From Oscillospiraceae bacterium (GTDB lineage: Bacteria; Bacillota; Clostridia; Oscillospirales; Acutalibacteraceae): a DNA stretch of 45,830 bases. The stretch covers positions 1 to 45,830 of the forward strand of contig SVOK01000014.1 of NCBI GenBank assembly GCA_015066445.1, read 5' to 3'. This document shows, one piece after another, positions 15,088 through 24,885 of this stretch. Both the position numbers and the translations under genes were made by a program. Each line of letters begins with the position of its first letter. Within the stretch, counting starts at the first letter, position 1. The notes under the pieces were generated by a model. The model worked only from the letters and a program-made list of their open reading frames with translations, did no database searches and had not been told where the DNA came from.

Positions 15088-17713
15088 ATATAAAATCAGC
15101 GAGCTTGCTAAGGATTTTAATATAAAATCAAAGGATTTAATTACAATACTTACCGATATTACCGGTACTGAGAAAAAATCAGGCGGTGTTCTCGGTGAGG
15201 AAGAAATCGGTTTGGTTTTCACTTATCTTACCAAGAAAAATTCTGTAAAGAATTTTGATGAATATTTTGCTATGGGTGCTGAAAACCGTGAAAAGGCAAA
15301 AAAGGCAAGAGAAGAAGAAAAGAACAAAAAGCTTTTAGAGCAAATGGCTATTTTAGAGCAGCTTAAGGCTGCTGCCGCTGCTCAGAACGGAGAGAGTGCT
15401 CCAGAGCCTAAAAAAGAAGAGAAAAAGGCTCCCGAAAAGAAGGAGACTAAAAAGGCAGAGGCTCCTAAAAAGGAAGAACCCAAGCCTGAAAAGAAAGAAA
15501 AGCCTGCTAAGGCTCAGCCTCAGCCTGAAAAACAGCAGGAAAAGAAAACTGAGGAAAAGCCTCAGCCTAAAATGGCTGATAAGAAGGAAGAAAAGAAGCC
15601 GGAGGTTAAGCCTGAGAAAAAGGCTGATGCACCTAAGGCAGAGGAAAAGCCTGCTAAGACAGAGCATAAGCCCTCTGATCCTAATCCCTTTGTATCCAAG
15701 AAAAAGGATAAAAAGCCCGGTGAGGCTCCCAACCGTGGACCTGCCGAGATTCGCCATGTTGATACAAGAACTTCAAATATCAATATTGATAAATATAATG
15801 AAAAGTATGAGTCTATAGCTCCTGCTAATTCTATGAAGGATAACTACTCAAGAAAGCAGAAGATTAAGCAGAAGTCTCAGGATTATAAGCGTCCTCAGGG
15901 TGCTAAGCGTGAGACCGAGGCTGATAAGATGCGCCGTATGCAGTTAGAGCGCATTAAAAAGACTCCTATTACTGTAACCGTTGGTGACGAAATCACAGTA
16001 GGCGAGTTGGCCGCCGCTATGAAGAAAACCGCCGCTGAGGTTATAAAAGAGCTGTTAAAGCTTGGTATGATGACTACTGTTAATCAGGTTATAGACTATG
16101 ATACTGCCGAAATCGTTGTAACCGAAATGGGAGCTAAAATTGAGCGTGCTGTTGTCGTTACAATTGAAGAGCAAATTATGGACGATACCGAGGATAATGC
16201 AGAAAACTTAAAGCCCAGAAGTCCTGTTGTTGTTGTTATGGGTCACGTTGACCACGGTAAAACCTCACTTCTTGATGCTATCCGTGATACTGCTGTTACT
16301 GATACAGAGGCAGGCGGTATTACCCAGCATATCGGTGCTTACAGAGTAAACTGCAATGGCAACGATATTACCTTCCTTGATACTCCCGGTCACGCAGCGT
16401 TTACATCTATGCGTCAGCGTGGAGCTATGGCTACGGATATCGCTGTTCTTGTTGTTGCCGCTGATGACGGTATTATGCCCCAGACTATTGAGGCTATCAA
16501 CCACGCCAAGGCTGCTAAGGTGCAGATAATTGTTGCTATAAACAAAATGGATAAGCCCGAGGCTAATCCCGACCGTATTATGCAGCAGCTTACAGAACAT
16601 GAGTTAGTACCTGAAGAGTGGGGCGGCGATGTTATCTGCGTGCCCGTTTCAGCTAAAACTCATATGGGTATTGACAATCTGCTTGAGAATATTCTGCTTG
16701 TAGCAGAAATGATGGAGCTTAAGGCTAACCCCGACCGTAGAGCAAAGGGTATCGTTATTGAAGCCCGTCTTGACAAGGGTAGAGGTCCTGTTGCATCCTT
16801 GCTTGTACAGAACGGTACACTTAATTCGGGTGATATTATCGTTGCAGGTACTTCTGTTGGCCGTGTTCGTGTTATGACAAACGAAAACGGTGTAGAAGTT
16901 AAGACTGCCGGTCCTTCTGTACCTGTTGAGATTACAGGTCTTGCAGAAACACCAAATGCCGGCGATGTGTTTGATGCTGTTTCTGACGAAAGACTTGCCC
17001 GTCAGCTTGTTGAACAGAGAAAGCAGAAGATTAAGGAAGAAATATTCAACGCTAAACAGAAGGTAACTCTTGATAATCTATTCCAGAATCTGTCAGAGGG
17101 TGAGCTTAAAGAGCTTAACATCATTGTTAAGGCTGACGTTCAGGGTAGTGTTGAAGCAGTAAGAGAAAATCTTGTTAAGCTTTCTAATGACGAGGTAAGA
17201 GTATGCGTTATCCACGGTGGTGTGGGTGCTGTAAACGAATCTGACGTTATGCTCGCTCAGACCTCTAATGCAATTATAGTAGGCTTTAATGTCCGCCCAG
17301 ATGCGGTAGCTCAGGCAGCCGCTGAGAGAGATGGTGTAGATATGCGTATGTACCGTGTAATTTACGACTGTATCGAGGAAATTGAGGCTGCTATGAAGGG
17401 TATGTTAGCTCCTAAATACCGTGAAAATCAGATGGCTACCATTGAGGTGCGTACTGTTTATAAGATTTCCAATGTCGGTACTGTTGCAGGCTGTTATGTT
17501 ACAAACGGTAAGGTAACAAGAGCGTGTGAAATCCGTGTTGTTCGTGAGGGTATCGTAATTTACGAAGATAAGATAGACTCACTTCGTCGTTTCAAGGACG
17601 ATGTTAAAGAAGTGGCTCAGGGCTATGAATGCGGTATCAGCCTTGAAAAATTTGCTGACATTAAGGAAGGCGACATATTTGAAGCCTTTATTATGGAGGA
17701 GTACAGAGACTGA
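15077..17713 (+). CDS. infB: Translation initiation factor IF-2
   Basis: This 878-residue GTPase delivers fMet-tRNA to the 30S subunit. The ATG at 15077 has GAAGGAGG upstream and gives the conserved N-terminus [10 protein letters not shown]. Layout: an N-terminal IF2N subdomain (1-60), a long unstructured linker rich in Lys, Glu, Pro and Ala (about 75-280), a second IF2N segment (about 300-360), the G domain with [12 protein letters not shown] (G1, near residue 390), DTPGHAAF (G3) and NKMD (G4), and then domains II, III and IV. The repetitive AAG/GAG/CCT codons of the linker create long spurious frames on other strands. It overlaps ylxQ by 11 bases and its TGA shares a base with the rbfA ATG. 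Confidence 0.98.
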   Translation: MTNKYKISELAKDFNIKSKDLITILTDITGTEKKSGGVLGEEEIGLVFTYLTKKNSVKNFDEYFAMGAENREKAKKAREEEKNKKLLEQMAILEQLKAAAAAQNGESAPEPKKEEKKAPEKKETKKAEAPKKEEPKPEKKEKPAKAQPQPEKQQEKKTEEKPQPKMADKKEEKKPEVKPEKKADAPKAEEKPAKTEHKPSDPNPFVSKKKDKKPGEAPNRGPAEIRHVDTRTSNINIDKYNEKYESIAPANSMKDNYSRKQKIKQKSQDYKRPQGAKRETEADKMRRMQLERIKKTPITVTVGDEITVGELAAAMKKTAAEVIKELLKLGMMTTVNQVIDYDTAEIVVTEMGAKIERAVVVTIEEQIMDDTEDNAENLKPRSPVVVVMGHVDHGKTSLLDAIRDTAVTDTEAGGITQHIGAYRVNCNGNDITFLDTPGHAAFTSMRQRGAMATDIAVLVVAADDGIMPQTIEAINHAKAAKVQIIVAINKMDKPEANPDRIMQQLTEHELVPEEWGGDVICVPVSAKTHMGIDNLLENILLVAEMMELKANPDRRAKGIVIEARLDKGRGPVASLLVQNGTLNSGDIIVAGTSVGRVRVMTNENGVEVKTAGPSVPVEITGLAETPNAGDVFDAVSDERLARQLVEQRKQKIKEEIFNAKQKVTLDNLFQNLSEGELKELNIIVKADVQGSVEAVRENLVKLSNDEVRVCVIHGGVGAVNESDVMLAQTSNAIIVGFNVRPDAVAQAAAERDGVDMRMYRVIYDCIEEIEAAMKGMLAPKYRENQMATIEVRTVYKISNVGTVAGCYVTNGKVTRACEIRVVREGIVIYEDKIDSLRRFKDDVKEVAQGYECGISLEKFADIKEGDIFEAFIMEEYRD

Positions 17714-18075
17714 TGGCAGGATACAAAATAAACCGTATCACTCAGGATATTAAAATAACCCTATCGGATTTACTCCGTGGCATAAAGGATCCAAGAGTAA
17801 GTAAACTGCTTAGCATTGTTAAGGTTGATGTTTCGGGCGACCTTTCTTATGCTACTGTTTATGTAAGCGCTATTGAGGGCTTTGAAACCACCGTTAACTC
17901 GGTCAAGGCTCTTAAAGGTGCCGCAGGGTATTTGCGCCGTGAATTAGGGCAGAGACTTAGTCTTAGAAAGGTTCCCGAGCTTCGCTTTGTTGCAGATGAT
18001 TCTATCGAGCAGAGCGCTAACATTTCTAAGATAATCGAGTCTTTTAAAGAGGAAGAACGAAATGAAGAAAACTGA
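17713..18075 (+). CDS. rbfA: 30S ribosome-binding factor RbfA
   Basis: This 120-residue single-KH-fold protein binds the 30S subunit during maturation and cold adaptation. It has the family blocks IKDPRVSKLLSIVKVDVSGD and YLRRELGQRLSLRKVPELRF. It is coupled to infB by a TGATG overlap and overlaps the next gene by 14 bases. Confidence 0.96.
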   Translation: MAGYKINRITQDIKITLSDLLRGIKDPRVSKLLSIVKVDVSGDLSYATVYVSAIEGFETTVNSVKALKGAAGYLRRELGQRLSLRKVPELRFVADDSIEQSANISKIIESFKEEERNEEN

Positions 18076-19066
18076 TACTGCTACCTGCCAAAGATTAACT
18101 CTCAGGCAGACAGCAAGATTTTTGAAAAAGCATGATAATTATATAATTCTGACCCATGCTTCACCCGACGGTGATACCTTGGGCTCGGCTTATGCTCTTT
18201 ATTATGCTTTAAACGAAATCGGTAAAGCGGCTGAGGTTATATGCCCCGAAATAATACCTCAGAAATATGATTACTTTGCAAGAAAAACCGATTATGTTTC
18301 AAGGGATAATGCTACAATTGTTGCGGTTGATGTTGCCGACAGCAATTTATTGGGCGCTTTAAAGGACGAGTTTGCCGATAAGGTTGAGCTTTGCATCGAC
18401 CATCATATTTCCAATACCCAATATGCAAAAAACCTTTATCTTGATTCTGACGCAGCTGCTGCGGCTGAATGTATTTATGATCTTATAGCTTATATGAGAG
18501 TGAATATCAATGATATTACCGCAAAGGCAATTTATACCGCCCTTGCTACTGATACAGGCTGTTTTAAATATTCAAATGTAACCGAGAAAACCCATCGCAT
18601 TGCGGCGTCATTATATGAATTCAATATAGATGCATCGGAAATTAACCGTCTTATGTTTGATACTAAGTCCAAAAAGCTGTTAGAGCTTGAAAAAATGGTG
18701 CTTGAGGCGGCAGAATTTCATTTTGATGACAAGTGCTTTTTGCTGACTGTTACTGCCCAAATGCAGGAAAAAACGGGCTGTAGCGGTACTGAGCTTGAAG
18801 GAATTGCCGTTATTTCCCGCAGTCTTGAGGGTGTTAAGGCGGGAGTTACTGTAAAGCAGACAGATGATAACGAATTTAAAGTATCCCTCAGAACTTATCC
18901 GCCTCTTGACGCCAGCGCTATTTGTAAAAAGCTTGGCGGCGGCGGTCATAAAGCGGCGGCGGGAGCCAGCGTTAAGGGAAGTCTTGATGAAGTTAAGGCT
19001 AAGGTTTTAGAGGCTGTAAAGGAAGCGTTGGAGGAAAGCTATGCAGGGACTTCTTCTGCTGAATAA
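18062..19066 (+). CDS. nrnA: DHH-family phosphoesterase NrnA (nanoRNase/pAp phosphatase)
   Basis: This 334-residue cytoplasmic enzyme degrades nanoRNAs and dephosphorylates 3'-phosphoadenosine 5'-phosphate in B. subtilis. It has the DHH domain metal motifs THASPDGDTLGSAY (about residues 31-44), VAVDVADS and CIDHHISN (the DHH triad), plus ATDTGCFKY. The C-terminal DHHA1 domain carries LGGGGHKAAAG near residue 300. The ATG overlaps rbfA by 14 bases and the end overlaps truB by 26 bases. Its place between rbfA and truB is standard in Clostridia. Confidence 0.94.
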   Translation: MKKTDTATCQRLTLRQTARFLKKHDNYIILTHASPDGDTLGSAYALYYALNEIGKAAEVICPEIIPQKYDYFARKTDYVSRDNATIVAVDVADSNLLGALKDEFADKVELCIDHHISNTQYAKNLYLDSDAAAAAECIYDLIAYMRVNINDITAKAIYTALATDTGCFKYSNVTEKTHRIAASLYEFNIDASEINRLMFDTKSKKLLELEKMVLEAAEFHFDDKCFLLTVTAQMQEKTGCSGTELEGIAVISRSLEGVKAGVTVKQTDDNEFKVSLRTYPPLDASAICKKLGGGGHKAAAGASVKGSLDEVKAKVLEAVKEALEESYAGTSSAE

Positions 19067-19937
19067 GCCCGAGGGTATAACCTCTTTTTCGGCAGTTTCT
19101 GCTGTTAAAAGAATTGCGGGCGAAAAAAGAGTTGGCCACACAGGTACTCTTGACCCTATGGCAACAGGAGTTCTGCCGATACTTCTCGGCAGAGCAACGG
19201 TATTGTCGGGGCTTATGCTTGATGCCGATAAAAGGTATACCGCTAAAATTAAGTTAGGAACTGTTACTGATACCGATGATATTACGGGAGAGATAATAAC
19301 CCGTAATAAAGTGGATATCAGTGAAGAAAAGCTTAAAGAGGCTTTGACCCATTTTACAGGCAAAATTAAGCAGACTCCGCCGATGTACAGTGCAATTAAA
19401 AAGGACGGTGTGCGTCTTTATAAGCTGGCAAGGGAAGGTAAAACTGCCGAAATTCCTTCACGGGACATTGAAATTTACAGTATTGATGTTTTAAAATCTC
19501 TCAATGAGGATTTTGAGTTTGTTATTGATACGCACGTTTCTAAAGGCACATATATACGTTCGCTTGCCCGTGATATCGGTGAATACCTTGGCTGTGGGGC
19601 TACTCTCGCAGGTCTTGAAAGAACCTATGCTTCAGGCTTTGATATTAGTGAATGTATGCCTTTGGATAAGCTTTCAGGCGAAAATATCGGGGAATATATA
19701 TTAAGTGAGGAAAAGGCGGTAAGCTATTTGCCTCAAATTAATGTTACCCAAAAGCAGGCAGTAAGATTTTCTAACGGCGGTCAGCTCGGCTTTGACAGAC
19801 TCCGTCTGGATTTAAGTAAGATTACAGAAAAAGAGCTTTTCAGGGTTAAATACGGTGAAAAGCTTTTAGGTATCGGCTTTGCTGATTGTGAAAGGGCACA
19901 GATAGGTATTAAATGCATACTTAATTATCCGGAGTGA
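19041..19937 (+). CDS. truB: tRNA pseudouridine-55 synthase TruB
   Basis: This 298-residue enzyme makes pseudouridine 55 in the T loop of tRNAs. Motif I is LLLNKPEGITS and motif II is RVGHTGTLDPMATGVL, with the catalytic Asp at residue 38. The YTAKIKLGTVTDTDD and QTPPMYSAIKKDG segments are also typical. A PUA-like C-terminal region covers about residues 235-298. It overlaps nrnA by 26 bases. Confidence 0.97.
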   Translation: MQGLLLLNKPEGITSFSAVSAVKRIAGEKRVGHTGTLDPMATGVLPILLGRATVLSGLMLDADKRYTAKIKLGTVTDTDDITGEIITRNKVDISEEKLKEALTHFTGKIKQTPPMYSAIKKDGVRLYKLAREGKTAEIPSRDIEIYSIDVLKSLNEDFEFVIDTHVSKGTYIRSLARDIGEYLGCGATLAGLERTYASGFDISECMPLDKLSGENIGEYILSEEKAVSYLPQINVTQKQAVRFSNGGQLGFDRLRLDLSKITEKELFRVKYGEKLLGIGFADCERAQIGIKCILNYPE

Positions 19938-19942
19938 AAAGA

Positions 19943-20776
19943 ATGAAAAATGCAATAGCTTTAGGCACCTTTGACGGCGTTCACAAGGGGCATAGAGCAG
20001 TGCTGGATTTGCCTTGTGATTACCGTAAAACGGCGGTTACTTTTTTGGTTCCGCCCAAATCGGTTTTAACAGGCGAAACAGCGCTTATTACAACTACGGC
20101 GGATAAAAGCCGAATTCTAAAAAATATCGGTATGGATGAAATTCTGTTATTGGATTTTAATGCTGTAAGAGAAATGACCCCCGAAGCTTTTCTTAATTTC
20201 TTAAAGGAAAAGTATGACCCAAAGCTTATTTCCTGCGGTTTTAATTACCGCTTCGGAAAAGAGGGAAAGGGAGACAGCGAAGCTATAAAAGAGTTTTGTA
20301 TTAAAAACGGTATTGAGTGTAAAATAACAGCGCCTGTAACCGAGGAAGGGAATATCATTTCTTCTACAGTTATAAGAGAAATGCTTAAAAACGGTGAGGT
20401 AAATGCCGCAAACCGGCTTTTAACAGAGCCTTTCTCTTTTGCTTCTAAGGTTATAGAGGGGGATAAAAGAGGCAGAACAATAGGCTTTCCAACGGTTAAT
20501 CAGAAATACCCCGAGGAGCTGGTAATACTTCGGTTTGGAGTTTATAAAACTAAAATTGAATATAACGGTAAAGAATATTTCGGTATAACTGATATCGGAA
20601 TAAGACCTACCTATAAATTGGATTTTATTATAAGTGAAACTTATATAAAGGATTTTTCAGGCGACCTTTACGGTGAAGAGCTACGAATAACTCCTCTTGA
20701 ATTTTTGAGAGATGAGGTTAAATTCGCTTCACTTGAGGAGCTTAAAAAACAAATAGCAATAGATTTAAACTCATAA
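19943..20776 (+). CDS. ribF: Bifunctional riboflavin kinase/FMN adenylyltransferase
   Basis: This 277-residue enzyme converts riboflavin to FMN and FAD. The N-terminal FAD synthetase domain has ALGTFDGVHKGHRAVL (nucleotidyl-transferase HxGH motif), FNYRFGKEGKGD and SSTVIREML. The C-terminal riboflavin kinase domain has GRTIGFPTVNQ. The ATG at 19943 after GGAG is preferred over a GTG at 19934 that overlaps truB. It is slightly shorter than the usual 300-315 residues, because the N-terminal domain is compact, but both motif sets are complete. It is the last gene of the rimP operon. Confidence 0.95.
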   Translation: MKNAIALGTFDGVHKGHRAVLDLPCDYRKTAVTFLVPPKSVLTGETALITTTADKSRILKNIGMDEILLLDFNAVREMTPEAFLNFLKEKYDPKLISCGFNYRFGKEGKGDSEAIKEFCIKNGIECKITAPVTEEGNIISSTVIREMLKNGEVNAANRLLTEPFSFASKVIEGDKRGRTIGFPTVNQKYPEELVILRFGVYKTKIEYNGKEYFGITDIGIRPTYKLDFIISETYIKDFSGDLYGEELRITPLEFLRDEVKFASLEELKKQIAIDLNS

Positions 20777-20782
20777 TTTACA

Positions 20783-21063
20783 GCTAGCCAAAGCATTTAA
20801 ACTTGAACCAGCCTTAAAGTGCTGATTTTAGGCGGCTTTCGGCTCATTCTCACACATAGGCGATAGCCTTATGTGCTTGTCTTCACCAAAATCCACACAA
20901 AAATCCAGCACCTTTAAGGTCGCAGAATTTTGTAAATAAAGGATTTTTTGGTGTGCGAGGCAAAAACGCAGTAAATCCTGACGGATTTACGAGTATTTTA
21001 ACGAAGTCACAGCATAAAATCCTTGTTTCAAAATCTGATTCAAGTTTAAATGCTTTGTCTAAG
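20783..21063. repeat. MITE-like element with 18-bp perfect terminal inverted repeats
   Basis: AAAGCATTTAAACTTGAA at 20790-20807 is repeated exactly inverted at 21039-21056, with weaker matches extending a few bases outward. The 230-bp interior is non-coding and has its own palindromes: CACATAGGC/GCCTTATGTG (about 20853-20875) and GTAAATCC/GGATTTAC. An imperfect complementary pair, CCTTAAAGTGCTG with CAGCACCTTTAAGG, lies near the two sides. No transposase frame fits. It separates ribF from ftsK and may end the rimP operon transcript. Confidence 0.75.
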
Positions 21064-21074
21064 GAGATTATGAA

Positions 21075-23474
21075 ATGGCAAGAAAGAAAGGAAGTTCCAC
21101 ACGCAAAAGAAACACTGCTGAAAAGAGGGAAATTACTGCCGGCAAGAAGCAGATGATGGCGGTAATATGGTTTACGGTTGCAGTATTTTTGCTTTTTGTG
21201 GTATTTATTAAGGGTCAGAATGTATGGCTGTGGTTACATAACCTTATTTTCGGCTTGTTTGGAGTAACGGCATTCTTTTATCCCTTTTTATTGGGATTTG
21301 TTGCGGTTATGTTTGCGCTTGACAGAATAAACGGCTCGGTAACCGCAAAAATAATAGAGGCGGTTTGTCTGGCTGCGTTAGTAGGTGCCGCTATTGAAAT
21401 TTTTGCCACAGGCGATTCACTTAAATTTGCAGAGCATATTGCAGGTGCTTTTGATTTGGGAGCACAGCTTAAAGGTGGCGGATTTATAGGTGCGCTTATA
21501 GGTCATCCTATAAGCTGGGCATTCGGTAATACAGGTGCGGGTATTACAATAATACTGCTGATTTTCGTATTATTTATGCTGATTACAGGAACAACCCTTA
21601 TAACTCTCTTTAAGGCAATTTGCAAGCCCGTTAAAAAGATTTCCGAGCACGCTGAAAGCAACTATCAGGAGCGAATTGAGCGTGAGGAAAGTAGTGGCAA
21701 AAAGCTAAAGGTTATAAAAGGATTTCAGGCGGATATTCCTGTTGATGAGCCTGAAAATAATGAGCCTGAGCTTAACGAACAGCAAAAGCGTCTTGTTAAT
21801 GCTTATCACGGCAAAAACACTGTGAAAAAAGAGACTGAAGCCCCAGAAGGCGCTGAGGATAAAAATAATATAAATGAAGCCCTTAAGGCTACTGCGGCTG
21901 AAAAAACTGAAAAGACAGAAGATGCTCCCGAGAATATAGATTTTAAAGAAGAAACAAAGAAATTTACAGAAAACCTTGAGACGGATATGGATACCTCAAC
22001 AGATGAGGGCTATGTTTTTCCGCCTTTATCGCTTCTTAAGCCAGCAGATGCGGCTAATCCTGCGGCTGCTGCAGGAGCAGAGGTTACTGCCGAGCATCTG
22101 GTGGAAACACTCAGAAGCTTTGGTGTTGAAACCAGAATTGTTGATATCAGCCGAGGACCTACAGTTACAAGATATGAGCTTCAGCCCTGCGCAGGTGTAA
22201 AAATCAGTAAAATCACAAATCTTGCTGATGATATAGCTCTTAACCTTGCTACAGCAGGTGTAAGAATAGAAGCTCCTATTCCTAATAAGGCGGCTGTAGG
22301 TATCGAGGTTCCTAACAAGCAGAGCGATGTTGTAGGTGTAAGAGGAATATTTGAGTCCCCAGCATTTACAGGCGCTAAGAGTAAGCTCACCTTTGCTTTG
22401 GGTAGAGATATCGGCGGTAATGCAGTTGTGGCCGATATAGGAAAAATGCCTCATGGACTTATAGCAGGTGCTACAGGCTCGGGTAAATCGGTATGTATAA
22501 ATACTATTATTATGAGTATTCTTTATAAAGCAACCCCTGAAGAGGTAAAGCTTTTAATGATAGACCCTAAGGTGGTTGAGCTTGGTGTTTACAACGGAAT
22601 ACCGCATTTGCTTGTTCCTGTTGTTACCGACCCGAGAAAGGCTTCAGGTGCGCTTGGCTGGGCAGTAAGCGAAATGGAAAAGCGTTACAAAATGTTTGCG
22701 GACAGAGGTGTTCGTGACCTTGCAGGCTATAACCGTTTTGTTGAAACCTTGGGTGAGGATACCGAGGTTGAAAAAATGCCTCACATAGTAATAATTATAG
22801 ACGAGCTTGCCGACCTTATGATGACAGCTCCAAATGAAGTTGAAGATTCTATCAACAGAATAGCTGCTAAGGCGAGAGCGGCAGGTATGCATCTCATAAT
22901 TGCAACACAGCGTCCGTCTGTTGATGTTGTAACAGGTGTTATCAAGGCTAATATTCCCACTCGTATTGCTTTTGCGGTTTCGAGTCAGATAGATAGCCGT
23001 ACTATTTTAGATACTGCAGGCGCAGAAAAGCTTTTGGGCCGAGGCGATATGCTCTTTAGTCCTGTAGGCTCTACCAAGCCTAACAGAATTCAGGGTTGCT
23101 TTGTAAGTGACGAAGAGGTTGAGGCTGTTGTAGAGTTTATTAAGGGAGACAGAGCTGCCGATTATGACGATAATGTTATGGTTGAAATAGAGCGTCAGGC
23201 GGCAGTGGAAAAGAAACAGAAAACAGGTCTTCCTGAGGACGGTCCCGATGAAGACCCAATGCTTAACGAAGCTATTAAGGTTGTTGTTGAAAACGGTATG
23301 GCTTCGACCTCGCTTTTGCAACGCAAATTAAAGCTCGGCTATGCCAGAGCGGCAAGAATAGTTGACGAAATGGAAGCGAGAGGTGTGGTTGGCCCGTATG
23401 AGGGCTCTAAACCCCGAAAGGTACTTATTACCCCCGAACAATTAATGGAACGTGAAGCTAACGGTGATGAATAA
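21075..23474 (+). CDS. ftsK: DNA translocase FtsK/SpoIIIE
   Basis: This 799-residue membrane-anchored motor pumps chromosomal DNA through the closing septum. The basic N-terminus is followed by four transmembrane segments (about residues 25-185), an acidic Glu/Lys/Ala-rich linker (about 195-330) and the alpha/beta motor domain. The motor has GATGSGKSVCIN (Walker A, near residue 470) and IIIDELADLMM (Walker B). A C-terminal winged-helix gamma domain (LLQRKLKLGYARAARIVD) reads polarity sequences. A strong AAGGAG precedes the ATG. Whether it serves vegetative division, sporulation or both cannot be told from the sequence. Its TAA shares bases with the next ATG. Confidence 0.96.
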   Translation: MARKKGSSTRKRNTAEKREITAGKKQMMAVIWFTVAVFLLFVVFIKGQNVWLWLHNLIFGLFGVTAFFYPFLLGFVAVMFALDRINGSVTAKIIEAVCLAALVGAAIEIFATGDSLKFAEHIAGAFDLGAQLKGGGFIGALIGHPISWAFGNTGAGITIILLIFVLFMLITGTTLITLFKAICKPVKKISEHAESNYQERIEREESSGKKLKVIKGFQADIPVDEPENNEPELNEQQKRLVNAYHGKNTVKKETEAPEGAEDKNNINEALKATAAEKTEKTEDAPENIDFKEETKKFTENLETDMDTSTDEGYVFPPLSLLKPADAANPAAAAGAEVTAEHLVETLRSFGVETRIVDISRGPTVTRYELQPCAGVKISKITNLADDIALNLATAGVRIEAPIPNKAAVGIEVPNKQSDVVGVRGIFESPAFTGAKSKLTFALGRDIGGNAVVADIGKMPHGLIAGATGSGKSVCINTIIMSILYKATPEEVKLLMIDPKVVELGVYNGIPHLLVPVVTDPRKASGALGWAVSEMEKRYKMFADRGVRDLAGYNRFVETLGEDTEVEKMPHIVIIIDELADLMMTAPNEVEDSINRIAAKARAAGMHLIIATQRPSVDVVTGVIKANIPTRIAFAVSSQIDSRTILDTAGAEKLLGRGDMLFSPVGSTKPNRIQGCFVSDEEVEAVVEFIKGDRAADYDDNVMVEIERQAAVEKKQKTGLPEDGPDEDPMLNEAIKVVVENGMASTSLLQRKLKLGYARAARIVDEMEARGVVGPYEGSKPRKVLITPEQLMEREANGDE

Positions 23475-24379
23475 TGAATTTTAAAGGACTCTGCAATAAC
23501 AGAATAGTCAAAGCTGTTATAACAGTAATTTTGTGTATTTCTGTTTTTGCAGTTTCCTTTGTTTTAAGCGGAATTGATTTAAGCACTTCTGCTTTATTTG
23601 GTAATAGCTTTGATAAAAACAGTGATTTTGTCCGAATTATAGATGTCGGTCAGGGTGACAGTATTTTAATTTACAGTAACGGTTATTCTGCTCTTATTGA
23701 TACAGGACTTTCAGATGCGGCGTCGGATGTTTGCACCGCTTTGGAAAGCTGCGGTATAAAAACGCTTGATGTGTTGCTTATCACTCATCTTGACAGTGAC
23801 CATATAGGTGCAGCGGCGGGTGTTACTGAAATTTATGGCGTTAAAAATCTTATTATGCCTGAAATTTCTTCTGAGAGTGAAGGCTTGAGTACTGCTCAGC
23901 TTGTAATAAACAGGGTGGTTGAAGCAGACGGAAATATCTATACCGCAGTTCAGGGTATGAATTTTGAAATCGGTGAGTTTGAGCTTACTGTTTTAGCCGC
24001 TTTCCCTGAAATGGCTGATGAAAATAATCGCTCAGTAATAACTGTAGCTGAAATTGAGGATTTGAAATTTTTACTCACAGGCGATATGGAGGCTAAAGCC
24101 GAAAAGGCATTGCTTGGCGAAAATCTTGACCTTAAATGTGATGTTTTAAAGGTTGGACATCACGGCAGCAGTACCTCAAGCAATATGGATTTGCTAAAAG
24201 CGGTAATGCCGAGATATGCTGCTATTTCTGTCGGACAGAATAATGATTTCGGGCACCCGCATAACGAAGTTATATCCGATTTACAATATATCGGCGCTGA
24301 AATTTACCGCACTGATACTGACGGTGATATAACTTTTTATATTGAGAATAAAAGAATAGTTCCCAAAACAGAAAAATAG
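23474..24379 (+). CDS. Secreted or membrane-anchored ComEC-like metallo-beta-lactamase hydrolase
   Basis: This 301-residue protein has one N-terminal hydrophobic segment (about residues 12-32). The metallo-beta-lactamase domain after it matches the C-terminal part of ComEC/Rec2: RIIDVGQGDSILI, LLITHLDSDHIGAA (metal-binding HxDxDH), LLTGDMEAK and KVGHHGSSTSS with GHPHNEV. The DNA-channel domain of full ComEC is absent. Stand-alone proteins of this type are common in Clostridia; nuclease or phosphodiesterase activity at the cell surface is probable from the fold but not shown. It starts at the ftsK stop (TAATG overlap), so the two are co-translated. Confidence 0.85.
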   Translation: MNFKGLCNNRIVKAVITVILCISVFAVSFVLSGIDLSTSALFGNSFDKNSDFVRIIDVGQGDSILIYSNGYSALIDTGLSDAASDVCTALESCGIKTLDVLLITHLDSDHIGAAAGVTEIYGVKNLIMPEISSESEGLSTAQLVINRVVEADGNIYTAVQGMNFEIGEFELTVLAAFPEMADENNRSVITVAEIEDLKFLLTGDMEAKAEKALLGENLDLKCDVLKVGHHGSSTSSNMDLLKAVMPRYAAISVGQNNDFGHPHNEVISDLQYIGAEIYRTDTDGDITFYIENKRIVPKTEK

Positions 24380-24391
24380 CGGAGGTGCATT

Positions 24392-24871
24392 ATGGCTAAA
24401 AGGGTTTGCCTTTATGGCATACTTACGGGCGTTTGCATCGTCTTAGGTTATTTAGAGCATTTTATTTCTTTTGATTTCATAGCTCCGGGAATAAAGCTGG
24501 GGCTGGCTAATTCGGTAGTATTACTGCTCATAACAAAAAAGGATATTAAAGGCGCTTTTCTTACAAACACTGTTCGGATTTTAATGTCTGCGGTTTTGTT
24601 TTCTTCGCCTTCGGTTTTAATCTATTCCTTGCCCGCAGGCATTGTTTCAACAGTGGTAATGGCAGTTATGGGCAGATGCCGTAACTTTAGCGTTATAGGC
24701 TTTAGTATTATGGGAGCGGCAGTACATAATATTATACAACTGCTTTGTGCTTTCTTAATGCTTGGAAAAGGTGTTTTGTTTTATTCGCCATTTTTGCTTT
24801 TGGCGGCACTTATAAGCGGTAGCTTAATAGGAATACTTGTAAAAATTTTATCAGGAAAAGTTAGATTTTAA
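24392..24871 (+). CDS. Gx transporter family protein (formerly heptaprenyl diphosphate synthase component I)
   Basis: This 159-residue hydrophobic protein has about five transmembrane segments and a conserved start GILTGVCIVLGYLEHFI, followed by APGIKLGLANSVVLL. These blocks match the Hpre_diP_synt_I/Gx transporter family, which resembles ECF-type substrate-binding subunits. The old annotation as a prenyl diphosphate synthase subunit does not fit an integral membrane protein. The substrate is unknown. A GGAGGTG site precedes the ATG 12 bases after the previous gene. Confidence 0.82.
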   Translation: MAKRVCLYGILTGVCIVLGYLEHFISFDFIAPGIKLGLANSVVLLLITKKDIKGAFLTNTVRILMSAVLFSSPSVLIYSLPAGIVSTVVMAVMGRCRNFSVIGFSIMGAAVHNIIQLLCAFLMLGKGVLFYSPFLLLAALISGSLIGILVKILSGKVRF

Positions 24872-24885
24872 AGGAATGATTTTTG

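Noticed and set aside
15353-15818. Several long frames on both strands in the infB linker region
   Set aside because: They arise from the repetitive Lys/Glu/Pro/Ala codons of the IF-2 linker; their translations are Leu/Phe/Arg or Leu/Lys-rich low-complexity sequences.
20953-21156. 67-codon plus-strand frame before ftsK
   Set aside because: It runs through the terminal repeat of the MITE-like element into ftsK in another frame and lacks a ribosome site.
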